Assembly (NCBI GenBank): GCA_027488735.1
Contig: JAIYBB010000004.1
Coordinates: 124,001 to 188,000, forward strand
Length of the DNA stretch: 64,000 nt
Direction of reading: 5' to 3'
Source of the DNA: Comamonadaceae bacterium
GTDB taxonomy: Bacteria; Pseudomonadota; Gammaproteobacteria; Burkholderiales; Burkholderiaceae_C
A program made the position numbers and the translations under genes. The notes below the pieces were generated by a model. The model was given only the letters and a program-made list of their open reading frames with translations, was not told where the DNA came from and made no database searches. This document shows, in pieces, positions 37,306 to 46,456 of this stretch; the stretch's first letter is position 1, and each line of letters starts with the position of its first letter.

Positions 37306-38064
37306 TTACTTGGGTGGCAGACGGATGGCACCATCGAGCCTGATCACCTCGCCATTGAGCATGTCATTGTCAAGAATATGCATCACCAGTTTGGCGTAAT
37401 CATGCGGCGTGCCAAGGCGTGAAGGGAACGGCACACCGGCGGCCAAAGCGTCTTGCACATCCTTTGGCATCGAGAACATCATGGGTGTGCCAAAAATACC
37501 TGGTGCAATGGTCATGTTGCGGATGCCCAGTTTGGACAAATCGCGTGCGATAGGCAAGGTCATACCGACGATGCCGCCTTTGGAGGCAGAGTAAGCGGCT
37601 TGTCCGATTTGGCCGTCATATGCGGCCACAGACGCGGTTGAAATCAACACACCGCGTTCGCCGGTTTCTTCTGGGGTGTTGGTGCTCATGGCCTGTGCGG
37701 CCAAACGGATCATGTTGAAGCTACCGATCAGGTTGATGTTGATGGTGCGTTGAAAGCCGGCCAATACATGGGGCCCGGATTTGCCGACGGTACGTTCTGC
37801 CGTTGCAATGCCTGCGCAATTGATCAAACCCGACAGCTTGCCCAAGGTTTGGGCTTTGCTGACCACCGCGGCGGCTTGCTCCTCATTGGCCACATCGCAG
37901 TGCATGAACATCCCGCCAAGCTCTGCAGCGATGGCTTGGCCTTTTTCATCTTGCATGTCGGCAATCACTACTTTGCCACCGTGTTGCGCCAATAAACGTG
38001 CGGTACCTTCTCCCAAACCCGAGGCCCCGCCGGTCACGATAAATACATTGTTTTTAATGTGCAT
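37306..38064 (-). CDS. Short-chain dehydrogenase, 3-hydroxyacyl-CoA dehydrogenase type II-like
   Basis: 252 residues. NAD-binding [13 protein letters not shown] at the N-terminus, NCAG motif (LINCAGIA), catalytic Ser in [13 protein letters not shown] and the YSASKGG catalytic pair. The sequence [17 protein letters not shown] and the overall pattern match the HSD10/3-hydroxy-2-methylbutyryl-CoA dehydrogenase group that oxidises 3-hydroxyacyl-CoA in fatty-acid or branched-chain breakdown. It diverges from a patatin-like gene, with 84 bases between them. Confidence 0.88.
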   Translation of the reverse strand: MHIKNNVFIVTGGASGLGEGTARLLAQHGGKVVIADMQDEKGQAIAAELGGMFMHCDVANEEQAAAVVSKAQTLGKLSGLINCAGIATAERTVGKSGPHVLAGFQRTININLIGSFNMIRLAAQAMSTNTPEETGERGVLISTASVAAYDGQIGQAAYSASKGGIVGMTLPIARDLSKLGIRNMTIAPGIFGTPMMFSMPKDVQDALAAGVPFPSRLGTPHDYAKLVMHILDNDMLNGEVIRLDGAIRLPPK

Positions 38065-38148
38065 AAAAGTTTCTCCATGAAAAATCTGCTGCGAAAGCAG
38101 TGCTTAGCCGAACGATTATGGCAGTGAAGTCCTGCCACAATCGCCCGC

Positions 38149-39066
38149 ATGACTTTGCCCCACATACCCATGACTTTCCTCTCAAAAATTCTTTCCTTGG
38201 CTGTTTTGCTGTTGATGGTTGCGTGCGCGAGCGTGCCGTCGCCGCCAGTGGCCCCAGCCCAAGCCCCCATGGTGGAAGCCCCGGTGGCGAAAAAAATTCC
38301 CAAGCTAGGTTTGGCCTTGGGCGGCGGCGCAGCCCGAGGGTTTGCCCATATTGGGGTGCTTCAAGTGCTAGAGGAAGAGGGCATCAAGCCGACGTTGGTA
38401 GTTGGCACTTCGGCCGGTAGCGTGGTGGCGGCGTTCTATGCCAGTGGCAAAACCGCTTCGCAATTGCAATGGTTGGCCGACACCATGGACGAGTCCCAGT
38501 TCACCGATTGGGCTAATCCTTTTACGGGCCGCGGCATGTTGCGTGGTGAAGCCTTGGGTAAATACGTCAACAGCCAACTCAATGGCATGAAAATCGAAGA
38601 CATGAAAATGCCACTGGGTATTGTTGCCACGGATTTACGCACCGGCGACGGTATCTTGTTCCGCCGCGGCGATGTGACCATGGCGGTGCGGGCTTCCAGC
38701 GCGGTGCCGTCTGTGTTTGAGCCTGTGCGCATCGGCGGCAAGGATTATGTGGACGGCGGCCTGGTGTCACCTGTGCCAGTGCGTTATGCCAAACAAATGG
38801 GCGCGGACCTGGTGTTGGCGATTGATATTTCCAGCCGCCCCGAAGATGCCAAAACCAGCGATTTGCTCAAAGTCTTGTTGCAAACATTCAGCATCATGAG
38901 CAAGAGCATCAGCCAGTTGGAACTGGCGCAGGCTGATGTGGTGGTCAGGCCAGCATTGCCGGACATTGGCAGCACAGAATTTTCTGCCCGCAAGAAAAGC
39001 ATAGAAGCCGGGCGCGCGGCCATGAAACAAGCATTGCCGCAGTTAAAAGCTTTGTTGGCGCAATAG
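38149..39066 (+). CDS. Patatin-like phospholipase, lipoprotein (RssA-like)
   Basis: 305 residues from ATG 38149, or 298 from ATG 38170. A signal peptide ends in the lipobox LMVAC, so the protein is probably lipid-anchored. The patatin core is complete: LALGGGAARGFAHIG oxyanion loop, catalytic Ser in VVGTSAGSV and catalytic Asp in YVDGGLVSPVPV. It should hydrolyse phospholipid or other lipid esters at the cell envelope. A Pro/Ala-rich spacer joins the lipid anchor to the domain. Confidence 0.9.
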   Translation: MTLPHIPMTFLSKILSLAVLLLMVACASVPSPPVAPAQAPMVEAPVAKKIPKLGLALGGGAARGFAHIGVLQVLEEEGIKPTLVVGTSAGSVVAAFYASGKTASQLQWLADTMDESQFTDWANPFTGRGMLRGEALGKYVNSQLNGMKIEDMKMPLGIVATDLRTGDGILFRRGDVTMAVRASSAVPSVFEPVRIGGKDYVDGGLVSPVPVRYAKQMGADLVLAIDISSRPEDAKTSDLLKVLLQTFSIMSKSISQLELAQADVVVRPALPDIGSTEFSARKKSIEAGRAAMKQALPQLKALLAQ

Positions 39067-39068
39067 CC

Positions 39069-39098
39069 AAAAAAAGGCCCGCCTTGTGAGCGGGCCTT
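39069..39098 (-). terminator. Intrinsic terminator of the phasin gene
   Basis: On the minus strand a perfect 9-base stem (AAGGCCCGC / GCGGGCCTT, positions 39098-39090 and 39082-39074) is followed by a run of seven T residues (39075-39069). It lies 60 bases after the phasin stop codon. It might also slow plus-strand transcription from the patatin gene, but there is no T run on that side. Confidence 0.85.
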
Positions 39099-39157
39099 GT
39101 AAACGAATCCCTGAACCAGTGTTCCTGAGGACCCGAGGAGACAATATTCTGGGCAAA

Positions 39158-39703
39158 TTAACGCTTGCGTGAAGCAGGCTTGGAAGCCGTTGCTGTGGTG
39201 GTGGTGGCCAGTGCGTGCAAATTGGCTTCAGCAGCTTCGGTGGCTTGCTTGACCGCTTTTTGTACGCTTTCGATGGCGGTTTGGCTGGCTGACATCGCTG
39301 TCTTCATCATGGCCATGGCGCTTTCAGAACCGGCAGGTGCATTTTTTGAGACGGAATCCACCAAGCCGAAGACAGATTTTTGGGCTTCAGCCGATTTTTC
39401 TTCGAACGCATGGCCAAATTCTTTGCTGGTGTTGGAAGCGATGTCATAGACATGGCGGCCGAAGGCAACCGCTTTTTCGCTCATGGGTTGCAGGTAACCG
39501 GCTTGCAGGGCCATCAATTCTTGAACGTCTTTGACATTCATCAGTGCGTGGGCTTGCGACTGGCTGTCAGCGATGGCGGCTTTGGCAGCAGCCATGTTCA
39601 GTTCCACCATTTTTTCAACGCCGGCAAAGGCTTTTTCGGTCAAACCGAACAGTGTTTCCATATGGGTTTTTTGGGCGGCGATCATTTGTTCTGCGGTCAT
39701 CAT
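39158..39703 (-). CDS. phaP: Phasin family protein
   Basis: 181 residues, mostly amphipathic helix. The start TAEQMIAAQKTHMETLFGLT and repeated Ala/Glu/Lys patterns match the phasin_2 family. The C-terminus is an Ala/Thr-rich tail ending in KPASRKR, common in Burkholderiales. Phasins coat polyhydroxyalkanoate granules. No synthase or depolymerase is nearby. An AAGGAA box lies before the ATG pair, and the promoter carries two operator-like inverted repeats, as expected for control by the granule-sensing repressor PhaR. Confidence 0.9.
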   Translation of the reverse strand: MMTAEQMIAAQKTHMETLFGLTEKAFAGVEKMVELNMAAAKAAIADSQSQAHALMNVKDVQELMALQAGYLQPMSEKAVAFGRHVYDIASNTSKEFGHAFEEKSAEAQKSVFGLVDSVSKNAPAGSESAMAMMKTAMSASQTAIESVQKAVKQATEAAEANLHALATTTTATASKPASRKR

Positions 39704-39755
39704 GGTTAAATTCCTTCAAGGTTGATTAAGAGATTCATTGCTGGCCGCATCCTTT

Positions 39756-39831
39756 TTGTTGCGCTGCAGCATGGTTAGAAGTATAGGGTTTATCCTAGTT
39801 TTTTCAAGGCTTTTTTGTTGCGTTGCAACAA
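39756..39831 (-). promoter_or_regulatory. Phasin promoter flanked by two inverted-repeat operators (candidate PhaR sites)
   Basis: On the minus strand TTGAAA (39807-39802) and TATACT (39785-39780) are 16 bases apart. Upstream of the -35 lies a perfect inverted repeat, TTGTTGC-GTT-GCAACAA (39815-39831). Just downstream of the -10, around the expected start of transcription, lies the related TTGTTGC-GCT-GCAGCAT (39756-39772, five of seven pairs kept). PhaR of Cupriavidus-type bacteria represses phasin genes and binds TGC/GCA-rich sites, so it is the natural candidate; the assignment is inference. Confidence 0.65.
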
Positions 39832-39894
39832 TTTAGAGTTGAAGACCTAATTGCAGCAATGAAAAGCTGCGTTTGTTGAAAACTTAACTGTTGG

Positions 39895-40800
39895 TTATTT
39901 GAATTTCCTGACCAATTCCAGCCAGGCACTGGTGTGCAAGGATGAAGAGCCCGACAGCAATGACGGTGTTTTGCCAAGTGCACGGCCCAATGACAGACAT
40001 GCCGACCATTCGTGGGGCCCGGCCCACGAGAGCCTGACGCCAGTTCCGCTAAGTTTGGCTTGGTTGTCTGTGACGCTCGACCATGGCCGGCGATACACCT
40101 CAAGCCAAGCGCTTTCCAAAAAGAGGGAAGCCGCAAGTTGGCTAGGCGGTATGGGGCCCAGCTGTTCATGAGCCCATTGCCGAGTGAGTTCTATTCTGAC
40201 CCATAGCCCATTGTCCCCAGACAGTATGCCGGGCCGGTAAGCACGCAGGTTTTGCGCGCCACCGAAAGTCATTTTTTGTGAAGCGTCTAGATTTTCAGCA
40301 CTCCATTGGCCTTGCAAGCTCAATGAGGCGTACAAACGCTGGCTCAGTGCTTGAATATGCTCGGCTGACACATTGAGCTTATGAAACTGCCCTTGCGTTT
40401 GTGCGTAAGTGGCATCGCCTATGTCCGCTGTCGTGTCGCGAAACCACAATTCACTCACTGTCAGTCCCAGGCTGAACCAGCTTCGGTACCGTGAAAAGTT
40501 TTCTCCCTCGAGGTTGACGGAAAAACGGGCCTGCAGACTATTCAAACTGCGTTGGTTTGCTATGCCGGTTTCGTCCTGCAAATCATTCAGGTCAGAACGA
40601 TCTAACGCCACGCGCCAGCCCATTTGCATGTGCTCACTTTGCGCGGTGTTTTTATCCACCCAGAAACTGCGCTGCGACGCATTGCCATAGGCTTGCAATG
40701 ATGCCGCTGAGCCACCCAAAGAGTAGCTCAACCGGGAGGTGGCCGCGCCCATGCGCCAACCCGATTCGTTCAACGGCCACTCTGTCTGTGAGTAGTTGTC
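39895..40800 (-). pseudogene. 3' remnant of a ShlB/FhaC/HecB-family two-partner-secretion transporter
   Basis: About 300 codons of an outer-membrane beta-barrel: alternating aromatic/polar strands, LSLQGQWSAENLDASQKMTF, then GGAQNLRAYRPGILSGDNG (the VRGY-like FhaC region) and a terminal strand ending LVRKFK. Only the C-terminal barrel part of a normally ~550-residue protein is left; the signal peptide and POTRA domains are missing. The frame is closed by a TAG about five codons before position 40800 with no ATG in a sensible place (the first usable codon is TTG 40773), and the following gene begins within 100 bases. No exoprotein partner is nearby. A decayed gene is the best reading. Confidence 0.75.
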
Positions 40801-40898
40801 TAAAACATACTAATTTGCCGATAATGATGTGCGGCGACTCTGAATTTATAGCTCTTAAGTATTTATTTTTTTGATTAAGCCATCACCAATAATCCGGC

Positions 40899-41828
40899 AT
40901 GCATATTTACTTTGCCGCTACGCATATTCAAACCTTGCCCGCCGGACACCGCTTTCCCATGGGCAAGTACGAATTGCTGCGCCAAAGACTGGCCGCTGAA
41001 TTGCCGCAATTGCAACTGGCACTGGCTGAACCGGCCAGCGACGGCGAATTGGCTTTGGTTCATACGCCTGCTTACATAGACGCTATCGCGCTTGGCAGCC
41101 TGAGCGATGCGCAGCAACGCGAAATTGGTTTTCCCTGGTCCGAGGGCATGGTCGAGCGTGCGCGACGCTCTGTCGGCGCGACCATCAGCGCGGCGCGTAC
41201 CGCCATGAAAGAAGGCGTGGCCGCCAATTTGGCGGGAGGCACGCACCACGCTTACGCCGACAAGGGTGGCGGTTTTTGTGTGTTCAATGACGTGGCGGTG
41301 GCCGCGCGTTTGCTACAGGCCGAGGTCGCGCGTACACGCAAGCCTCCTTTGCAAGTGGCGGTGATTGACCTGGATGTTCACCAAGGCAATGGCACCGCCA
41401 GTATTTTCCGCCATGACCCGTCAGTGTTCACCATGTCAATGCACGGGGCGAAAAATTTTCCGTTTCGCAAAGAGGCCAGCGATATCGACATCGATTTGCC
41501 AGACGGCTGCACCGACGAGGTGTATTTGGCGCAGTTGCAAGACGCATTGGCACAATTGGAGACGCGTTTTTCACCGGAGTTGGTTTTTTATTTGGCAGGA
41601 GCTGATCCGCACGAAGGTGACCGCTTGGGTCGATTGAAGTTGAGCTTTGAGGGCTTGATGGCGCGAGACCGCATGGTGTTGGACTGGGCAGGGAAAAAAC
41701 GCATTCCCATGGCCATGGTCATGGCAGGGGGTTATGGCAAAGACATCGCAGACACGGTACAGGTTCAGATGAATTCATTCTCCGAGGCCTACACAGCTTG
41801 GCAACACTGGCAGAATCATCTCTTATGA
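40899..41828 (+). CDS. Histone deacetylase-family (HDAC/AcuC-like) hydrolase
   Basis: 309 residues. The arginase/deacetylase fold is marked by [22 protein letters not shown], the zinc ligands in [12 protein letters not shown] and the second Asp in [24 protein letters not shown] is the C-terminal active-site loop. Bacterial members deacetylate acetyl-lysine, acetylpolyamines or other amides; closest by pattern are short class IV-like forms. Its stop overlaps the thioesterase start (ATGA). Confidence 0.9.
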   Translation: MHIYFAATHIQTLPAGHRFPMGKYELLRQRLAAELPQLQLALAEPASDGELALVHTPAYIDAIALGSLSDAQQREIGFPWSEGMVERARRSVGATISAARTAMKEGVAANLAGGTHHAYADKGGGFCVFNDVAVAARLLQAEVARTRKPPLQVAVIDLDVHQGNGTASIFRHDPSVFTMSMHGAKNFPFRKEASDIDIDLPDGCTDEVYLAQLQDALAQLETRFSPELVFYLAGADPHEGDRLGRLKLSFEGLMARDRMVLDWAGKKRIPMAMVMAGGYGKDIADTVQVQMNSFSEAYTAWQHWQNHLL

Positions 41829-42271
41829 TGCTTTCCAACCACCGACCGCAAGCGCTGCCGCGCTCAGCATTCAAAACCTTCAAAGACATTGCCACCCGCT
41901 GGATGGACAACGATGCCTACGGCCATGTCAACAACGTGGTGTACTACCAGTGGTTTGACACCGCAGTCAATGCGTATTTGATTGAAAACGGAGCGCTGGA
42001 TATTCACCACGGCGAGACCATCGGCCTGGTGGTGGAAACGCATTGCAATTTCTTTTCATCGCTGGCGTTTCCCCAGACCATTCAAACAGGCATCAAGGTC
42101 GCGCGCATTGGCACGTCAAGCGTGCGCTACGAGGTCGGTGTGTTTGCACAAGGCGCAGAGCTTTGCGCAGCGCACGGGCACTTTATCCATGTGTATGTAG
42201 ATAAGCAGACCCGCAAAGCTGTCTCTGCACTGCCACCTTCACTCTTAACTGTTTTAGAAAAATTGACATGA
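41825..42271 (+). CDS. Acyl-CoA thioesterase, 4-hydroxybenzoyl-CoA thioesterase (YbgC) type
   Basis: 148 residues from ATG 41825. The hot-dog fold signature is visible: [28 protein letters not shown], with the catalytic Asp in the first part, followed by [16 protein letters not shown]. It hydrolyses an acyl- or aroyl-CoA in the cytoplasm. It overlaps both neighbours by four bases, forming a small run of coupled genes with the deacetylase-like and nitroreductase genes. The substrate cannot be told. Confidence 0.88.
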   Translation: MMLSNHRPQALPRSAFKTFKDIATRWMDNDAYGHVNNVVYYQWFDTAVNAYLIENGALDIHHGETIGLVVETHCNFFSSLAFPQTIQTGIKVARIGTSSVRYEVGVFAQGAELCAAHGHFIHVYVDKQTRKAVSALPPSLLTVLEKLT

Positions 42272-42966
42272 GCACATCAAACAATATCCAAGAAGCAATT
42301 GATACGCGCATGTCTGCGCGGGCATTCACGCAGCAAGCGGTGCCGCGCGAGCTTTTGACAGAACTGCTGGCGCAGGCCGCACGTGCACCCTCGGGCACGA
42401 ACACCCAACCTTGGAAGGTGTATGTGTTGCAAGGAAAAAGCCGAGACAGCTTGGTGGACAAAGTGTGCGCCGCGCACGACGAGGTGAGGGCCCATCCTGA
42501 GAAAGCTGCCGATTACCGCGAGGCCTACGACTACTACCCGGAAAAATGGGTCAGCCCATTTATAGACAGACGGCGTGAAAACGGTTGGAGCTTGTATGGA
42601 CTGCTTGGCATCACCAAAGGTGACAAAGACAAAATGCACGCGCAGCACCAGCGCAATTACCGTTTTTTTGATGCGCCAGTCGGCTTGATGTTCACCTTGG
42701 ACAAAGTCATGGGGCGCGGCTCGCTGGTGGATTACGGCATGTTTTTGCAAACCCTGATGCTGGCCGCCAGAGGCATGGGCTTGCACACTTGCCCGCAAGC
42801 GGCTTGGAACGGTTTTGCCAACATCATCCTGCCGCACATCGGTGCAGAGGAAAATGAAATGCTGATTTGCGGCATGGCTTTGGGTTATGCCGACGACAAA
42901 GATATCGTCAACACGTTTCGCACACCGCGCGAGCCGGTGGCGTCCTTCACCCGTTGGTTGGATTGA
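42268..42966 (+). CDS. Nitroreductase family protein
   Basis: 232 residues. FMN-binding features are [17 protein letters not shown] at the N-terminus, [18 protein letters not shown] and, near the C-terminus, [10 protein letters not shown]. These homodimeric flavoenzymes reduce nitroaromatics, quinones or enones with NAD(P)H. It starts within the thioesterase stop (ATGA) and is followed by pncB after 13 bases. Confidence 0.9.
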   Translation: MSTSNNIQEAIDTRMSARAFTQQAVPRELLTELLAQAARAPSGTNTQPWKVYVLQGKSRDSLVDKVCAAHDEVRAHPEKAADYREAYDYYPEKWVSPFIDRRRENGWSLYGLLGITKGDKDKMHAQHQRNYRFFDAPVGLMFTLDKVMGRGSLVDYGMFLQTLMLAARGMGLHTCPQAAWNGFANIILPHIGAEENEMLICGMALGYADDKDIVNTFRTPREPVASFTRWLD

Positions 42967-42979
42967 CACAGGAAGCGCC

Positions 42980-44161
42980 ATGATCATCACCAGTTTGCTG
43001 GACACGGATTTGTACAAATTCACCATGATGCAAGCGGTGCTGCATCAGTTTCCCGGCGCGCAGGTGTCCTACAAATTCAAATGCCGCACACCCGGCGTGC
43101 AGCTCGCGCCTCATGTGGACGAGATACGCAGCGAAATCAAATCGCTGTGCCAGTTGAAGTTTTCAGAACAAGAGTTGGCGTGGATGCGCGCATTGCGTTT
43201 CATCAAAAGCGACTTTGTCGATTTTTTGGGCTTGTTCAGACTGAATGAAAAGTACATCACCGTCAACGCCTTGCCCGATGGCTCCATCGATATTCAAATC
43301 AAAGGCCCGTGGTTGCACACCATCTTGTTTGAAATTCCGGTGTTAGCCATTGTCAACGAGGTGTATTTCCGCCGCACCCAACCGGTGCCGGATTACGTGG
43401 AAGGGCGCAAGCGCCTTGAGACCAAAATTACGCAATTGCAAGCCGTTGATTTGGGCGATTTGAAGATTGCTGACTACGGCACGCGCCGTCGTTTTTCAAA
43501 ATCGTGGCACGAAGAAGTGTTGCGTGTGCTGACTTCGCGTTTAGGGGCGGGCCCGACCGGGCAATTTGCCGGTTCTAGCAATTGTTTGTTTGCCAAAAGC
43601 TTGGGCTTGACGCCTTTGGGCACCATGGCGCACGAATACCTGCAAGCGTGCCAAGCCCTGGGTCCCCGTTTGCGCGATAGCCAGGTGTTCGGTTTTGAAA
43701 CATGGGCGCGCGAGTACCGGGGCGACTTAGGTATTGCGCTCAGTGATGTGTACGGCATTGAGCCTTTTTTGCGCGATTTCGATATGTATTTTTGCAAGTT
43801 GTTTGATGGCGCACGTCACGACAGCGGTGACCCGTTCAACTGGGGCGAGCGCATGATCGAGCATTACAAAAACAACCGGGTTGATCCGTTGACCAAAATA
43901 CTGATCTTCAGTGATGGCTTGACCGTGCCTGGCACTATCGAGTTGTACCAACGCTTTCGCGGTCGTTGCCAACTGGCGTTCGGCATAGGCACCAACTTAA
44001 CCAACGACCTTGGCTATGAGCCATTACAAATCGTTATCAAGATGGTGGAATGCAATGGACAGCCGGTGGCCAAATTGTCCGACACACCCTCTAAAAACAT
44101 GTGCGAAGACGCTAACTACATGGCGTATTTGCGCCAAGTATTTCAAATTGAATCCCTCTGA
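42980..44161 (+). CDS. pncB: Nicotinate phosphoribosyltransferase
   Basis: 393 residues from ATG 42980, preceded by AGGAAG; the open frame upstream belongs to the nitroreductase region. The family start [21 protein letters not shown] is typical. The catalytic His region is [35 protein letters not shown] and [18 protein letters not shown] follow. It makes nicotinate mononucleotide for NAD salvage. Confidence 0.95.
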   Translation: MIITSLLDTDLYKFTMMQAVLHQFPGAQVSYKFKCRTPGVQLAPHVDEIRSEIKSLCQLKFSEQELAWMRALRFIKSDFVDFLGLFRLNEKYITVNALPDGSIDIQIKGPWLHTILFEIPVLAIVNEVYFRRTQPVPDYVEGRKRLETKITQLQAVDLGDLKIADYGTRRRFSKSWHEEVLRVLTSRLGAGPTGQFAGSSNCLFAKSLGLTPLGTMAHEYLQACQALGPRLRDSQVFGFETWAREYRGDLGIALSDVYGIEPFLRDFDMYFCKLFDGARHDSGDPFNWGERMIEHYKNNRVDPLTKILIFSDGLTVPGTIELYQRFRGRCQLAFGIGTNLTNDLGYEPLQIVIKMVECNGQPVAKLSDTPSKNMCEDANYMAYLRQVFQIESL

Positions 44162-44189
44162 TCGCTTGACATTTTTTTAGGAAATTTCC

Positions 44190-45467
44190 ATGGAAATCCT
44201 TTTAATTGCTGTTTTTTTTGTCACCTACGCTGCTATTACCCTAGAGCATCAAACAGGTGTCAATAAGTCTGCACCTGCGCTGATTGGGGCGGTTGTGCTG
44301 TGGGCCATTTATGCCTTTGGTGTGGGAAATATGCCGCTGGTCACCGAGCAACTGAACGAATCATTGGTGACCACAGCGCAAATTATTTTTTTCCTTATGG
44401 GTGCCATGACCATTGTGGAAGTGGTGGACTCCCACGGCGGGTTTGAAATCATCACCTCGCGGATTCGCACCAAGCGTTTGTCCACATTGATGTGGTTGGT
44501 TGGCACCCTCACTTTTTTTCTCAGTTCTGTTTTAGATAACCTGACAACTGCGATTGTGATGGTGTCGCTGATGAAGAAACTGCTGTCAAAGCGCGAAGAC
44601 AGACTGGTGTTTGCGGGTGTCATCATCATTGCGGCTAATGCTGGCGGAGCCTGGTCTCCGATTGGTGACGTGACCACCACCATGTTGTGGATAGGCGGAC
44701 AAATCACCGCCATGGTCATCATGCAGAGTTTGTTTTTGCCTTCAGTGGTTGCGGCCTTGGTGCCTATGTTGTTTTTCGCTTGGAAGATGCGCCATTCATT
44801 GGTCGAATCCCCAGATGATCATTTGCAACCCCAAAGCGATCTGTATCCGCATGCCAATCTCATGTTCTTTCTGGGCCTGGGTACCTTGATTGCCGTTCCT
44901 GTATTCAAAACATTGACCGGCTTACCGCCTTACTTGGCCATACTTTTAGGCTTGGGATTACTGTGGTTAGTTGGCGATCTGATTCACCGCCACAAAGATC
45001 CCGAAGAAAAACAGCATTTGACATTGGCCAGTGCGCTGTCTCGCATCGATATGGGATCGCTGACATTTTTCATTGGTATTTTGCTCGCTGTTGCAACGCT
45101 AGAGCATTCCCATGTGCTGACCTCTTTGGCCAATTGGCTGGATACGGTGGTTGGACGACAAGATGTGATCGTGATTTTGATTGGTCTGGCCAGTGCGGTG
45201 GTAGATAACGTTCCCTTGGTAGCGGCAGCGATGGGAATGTACGATTTGGCCAAATACCCCACCGACAGTTTTTTATGGGAATTTTTAGCGTTTTGTGCGG
45301 GTACGGGCGGCTCGATCTTGGTGATCGGATCAGCGGCAGGCGTGGCTGCCATGGGGCTCGAAAAAATCAACTTCTTTTGGTACGTCAAGCACATCAGCGC
45401 TTTGGCATTGGTGGGTTATTTCGCTGGTGCACTGATTTATATTTTTCAATTTAACTTAACCCATTGA
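44190..45467 (+). CDS. nhaD: Sodium/proton antiporter, NhaD type
   Basis: 425 residues with about twelve hydrophobic segments. FLMGAMTIVEVVDSHGGFEII, FFLSSVLDNLTTAIVMVSLM and NAGGAWSPIGDVTTTMLWIGG are the recognised NhaD/ion-transporter motifs; a second inverted copy of the DN motif is SAVVDNVPLVAAAMGM. It exchanges Na+ or Li+ for H+ across the inner membrane. An AGGAAATT box precedes the ATG. Confidence 0.92.
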   Translation: MEILLIAVFFVTYAAITLEHQTGVNKSAPALIGAVVLWAIYAFGVGNMPLVTEQLNESLVTTAQIIFFLMGAMTIVEVVDSHGGFEIITSRIRTKRLSTLMWLVGTLTFFLSSVLDNLTTAIVMVSLMKKLLSKREDRLVFAGVIIIAANAGGAWSPIGDVTTTMLWIGGQITAMVIMQSLFLPSVVAALVPMLFFAWKMRHSLVESPDDHLQPQSDLYPHANLMFFLGLGTLIAVPVFKTLTGLPPYLAILLGLGLLWLVGDLIHRHKDPEEKQHLTLASALSRIDMGSLTFFIGILLAVATLEHSHVLTSLANWLDTVVGRQDVIVILIGLASAVVDNVPLVAAAMGMYDLAKYPTDSFLWEFLAFCAGTGGSILVIGSAAGVAAMGLEKINFFWYVKHISALALVGYFAGALIYIFQFNLTH

Positions 45468-45472
45468 AATTC

Positions 45473-46456
45473 ATGAAACCTTCCGTCATTGTTTCGCGCC
45501 CCATCTACCCAGAAGTCATCGACAGACTGCAAACCCATTTCGATCTCACTGCACACCAAACCGACCCCGAATGGACCCCGCAGACTTGGACACAAGCCTT
45601 GTCGCAACATGACGGCGCGCTGACCATGGGCATAGAGCCGGTCAATGCCGAGGTGCTGGCGGCATGCAAGCGCTTGCGCATCTGCGCCAATTTGTCCGTG
45701 GGCTATAACAATTTTGACGTGCCTGCCATGACCCAGCACAACGTGCTGGCTACCAACGCGCCTGATGTCTTGACCGAAACCACGGCTGACTTCGGGTTTG
45801 CATTGTTGATGGCGGCAGCGCGCCGTGTCACCGAGAGCGAGCGTTACATACGCGAAGGCCAATGGCAAAAATGGGCGCTAGAGTCATTTGCCGGCATGGC
45901 GGTACACGGCAGCACCATGGGCATCATCGGCATGGGGCGCATCGGACAAGCCATTGCCAAACGAGGCGCGCATGGCTTCAATATGCGAGTGATCTATCAC
46001 AACCGCAGTCGTCTCAGCGCGTCGGATGAGGCCGCATGCAAGGCCACGTATGTGAGCAAACAAGAACTGTTGCAACAAGCCGACCACGTGGTGTTGGTGT
46101 TGCCTTACAGCAAAGAATCGCACCACACCATAGGCGCGGCAGAGCTCGCACTGATGAGGCCGACCGCCACACTGGTGAACATCGCGCGCGGCGGCATCAT
46201 TGACGATGCGGCTTTGGCCAAGGCCTTGGCCGCCGGTCAAATTGCCGCAGCAGGTTTGGATGTGTTTGAAGGCGAACCCAAATTGCACCCTGATTTGCTG
46301 AAAGTCCCCAATGCTGTTTTGACGCCGCACATCGGCAGTTCCACCCGCGCGACGCGGTTGGCCATGGCCAATCTGGCCGCAGACAACCTGATTGCTTTTT
46401 TCGGCAATGGCACGGCGCTCACGCCGCTTAACCCCGAGGTATTGACCCGCCCATGA
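45473..46456 (+). CDS. D-2-hydroxyacid dehydrogenase (glyoxylate/hydroxypyruvate or 2-ketogluconate reductase type)
   Basis: 327 residues from ATG 45473. NAD(P)-binding GMGRIGQAIAKRG, preceded by ADFGFALLMAAARRV, the catalytic Arg in VNIARGGIIDDAAL, the Glu in DVFEGEPKLHP and the catalytic His in LTPHIGSST are all present. It reduces a 2-keto acid such as glyoxylate or 2-ketogluconate. It starts five bases after nhaD and overlaps rmuC by four bases. Confidence 0.92.
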   Translation: MKPSVIVSRPIYPEVIDRLQTHFDLTAHQTDPEWTPQTWTQALSQHDGALTMGIEPVNAEVLAACKRLRICANLSVGYNNFDVPAMTQHNVLATNAPDVLTETTADFGFALLMAAARRVTESERYIREGQWQKWALESFAGMAVHGSTMGIIGMGRIGQAIAKRGAHGFNMRVIYHNRSRLSASDEAACKATYVSKQELLQQADHVVLVLPYSKESHHTIGAAELALMRPTATLVNIARGGIIDDAALAKALAAGQIAAAGLDVFEGEPKLHPDLLKVPNAVLTPHIGSSTRATRLAMANLAADNLIAFFGNGTALTPLNPEVLTRP

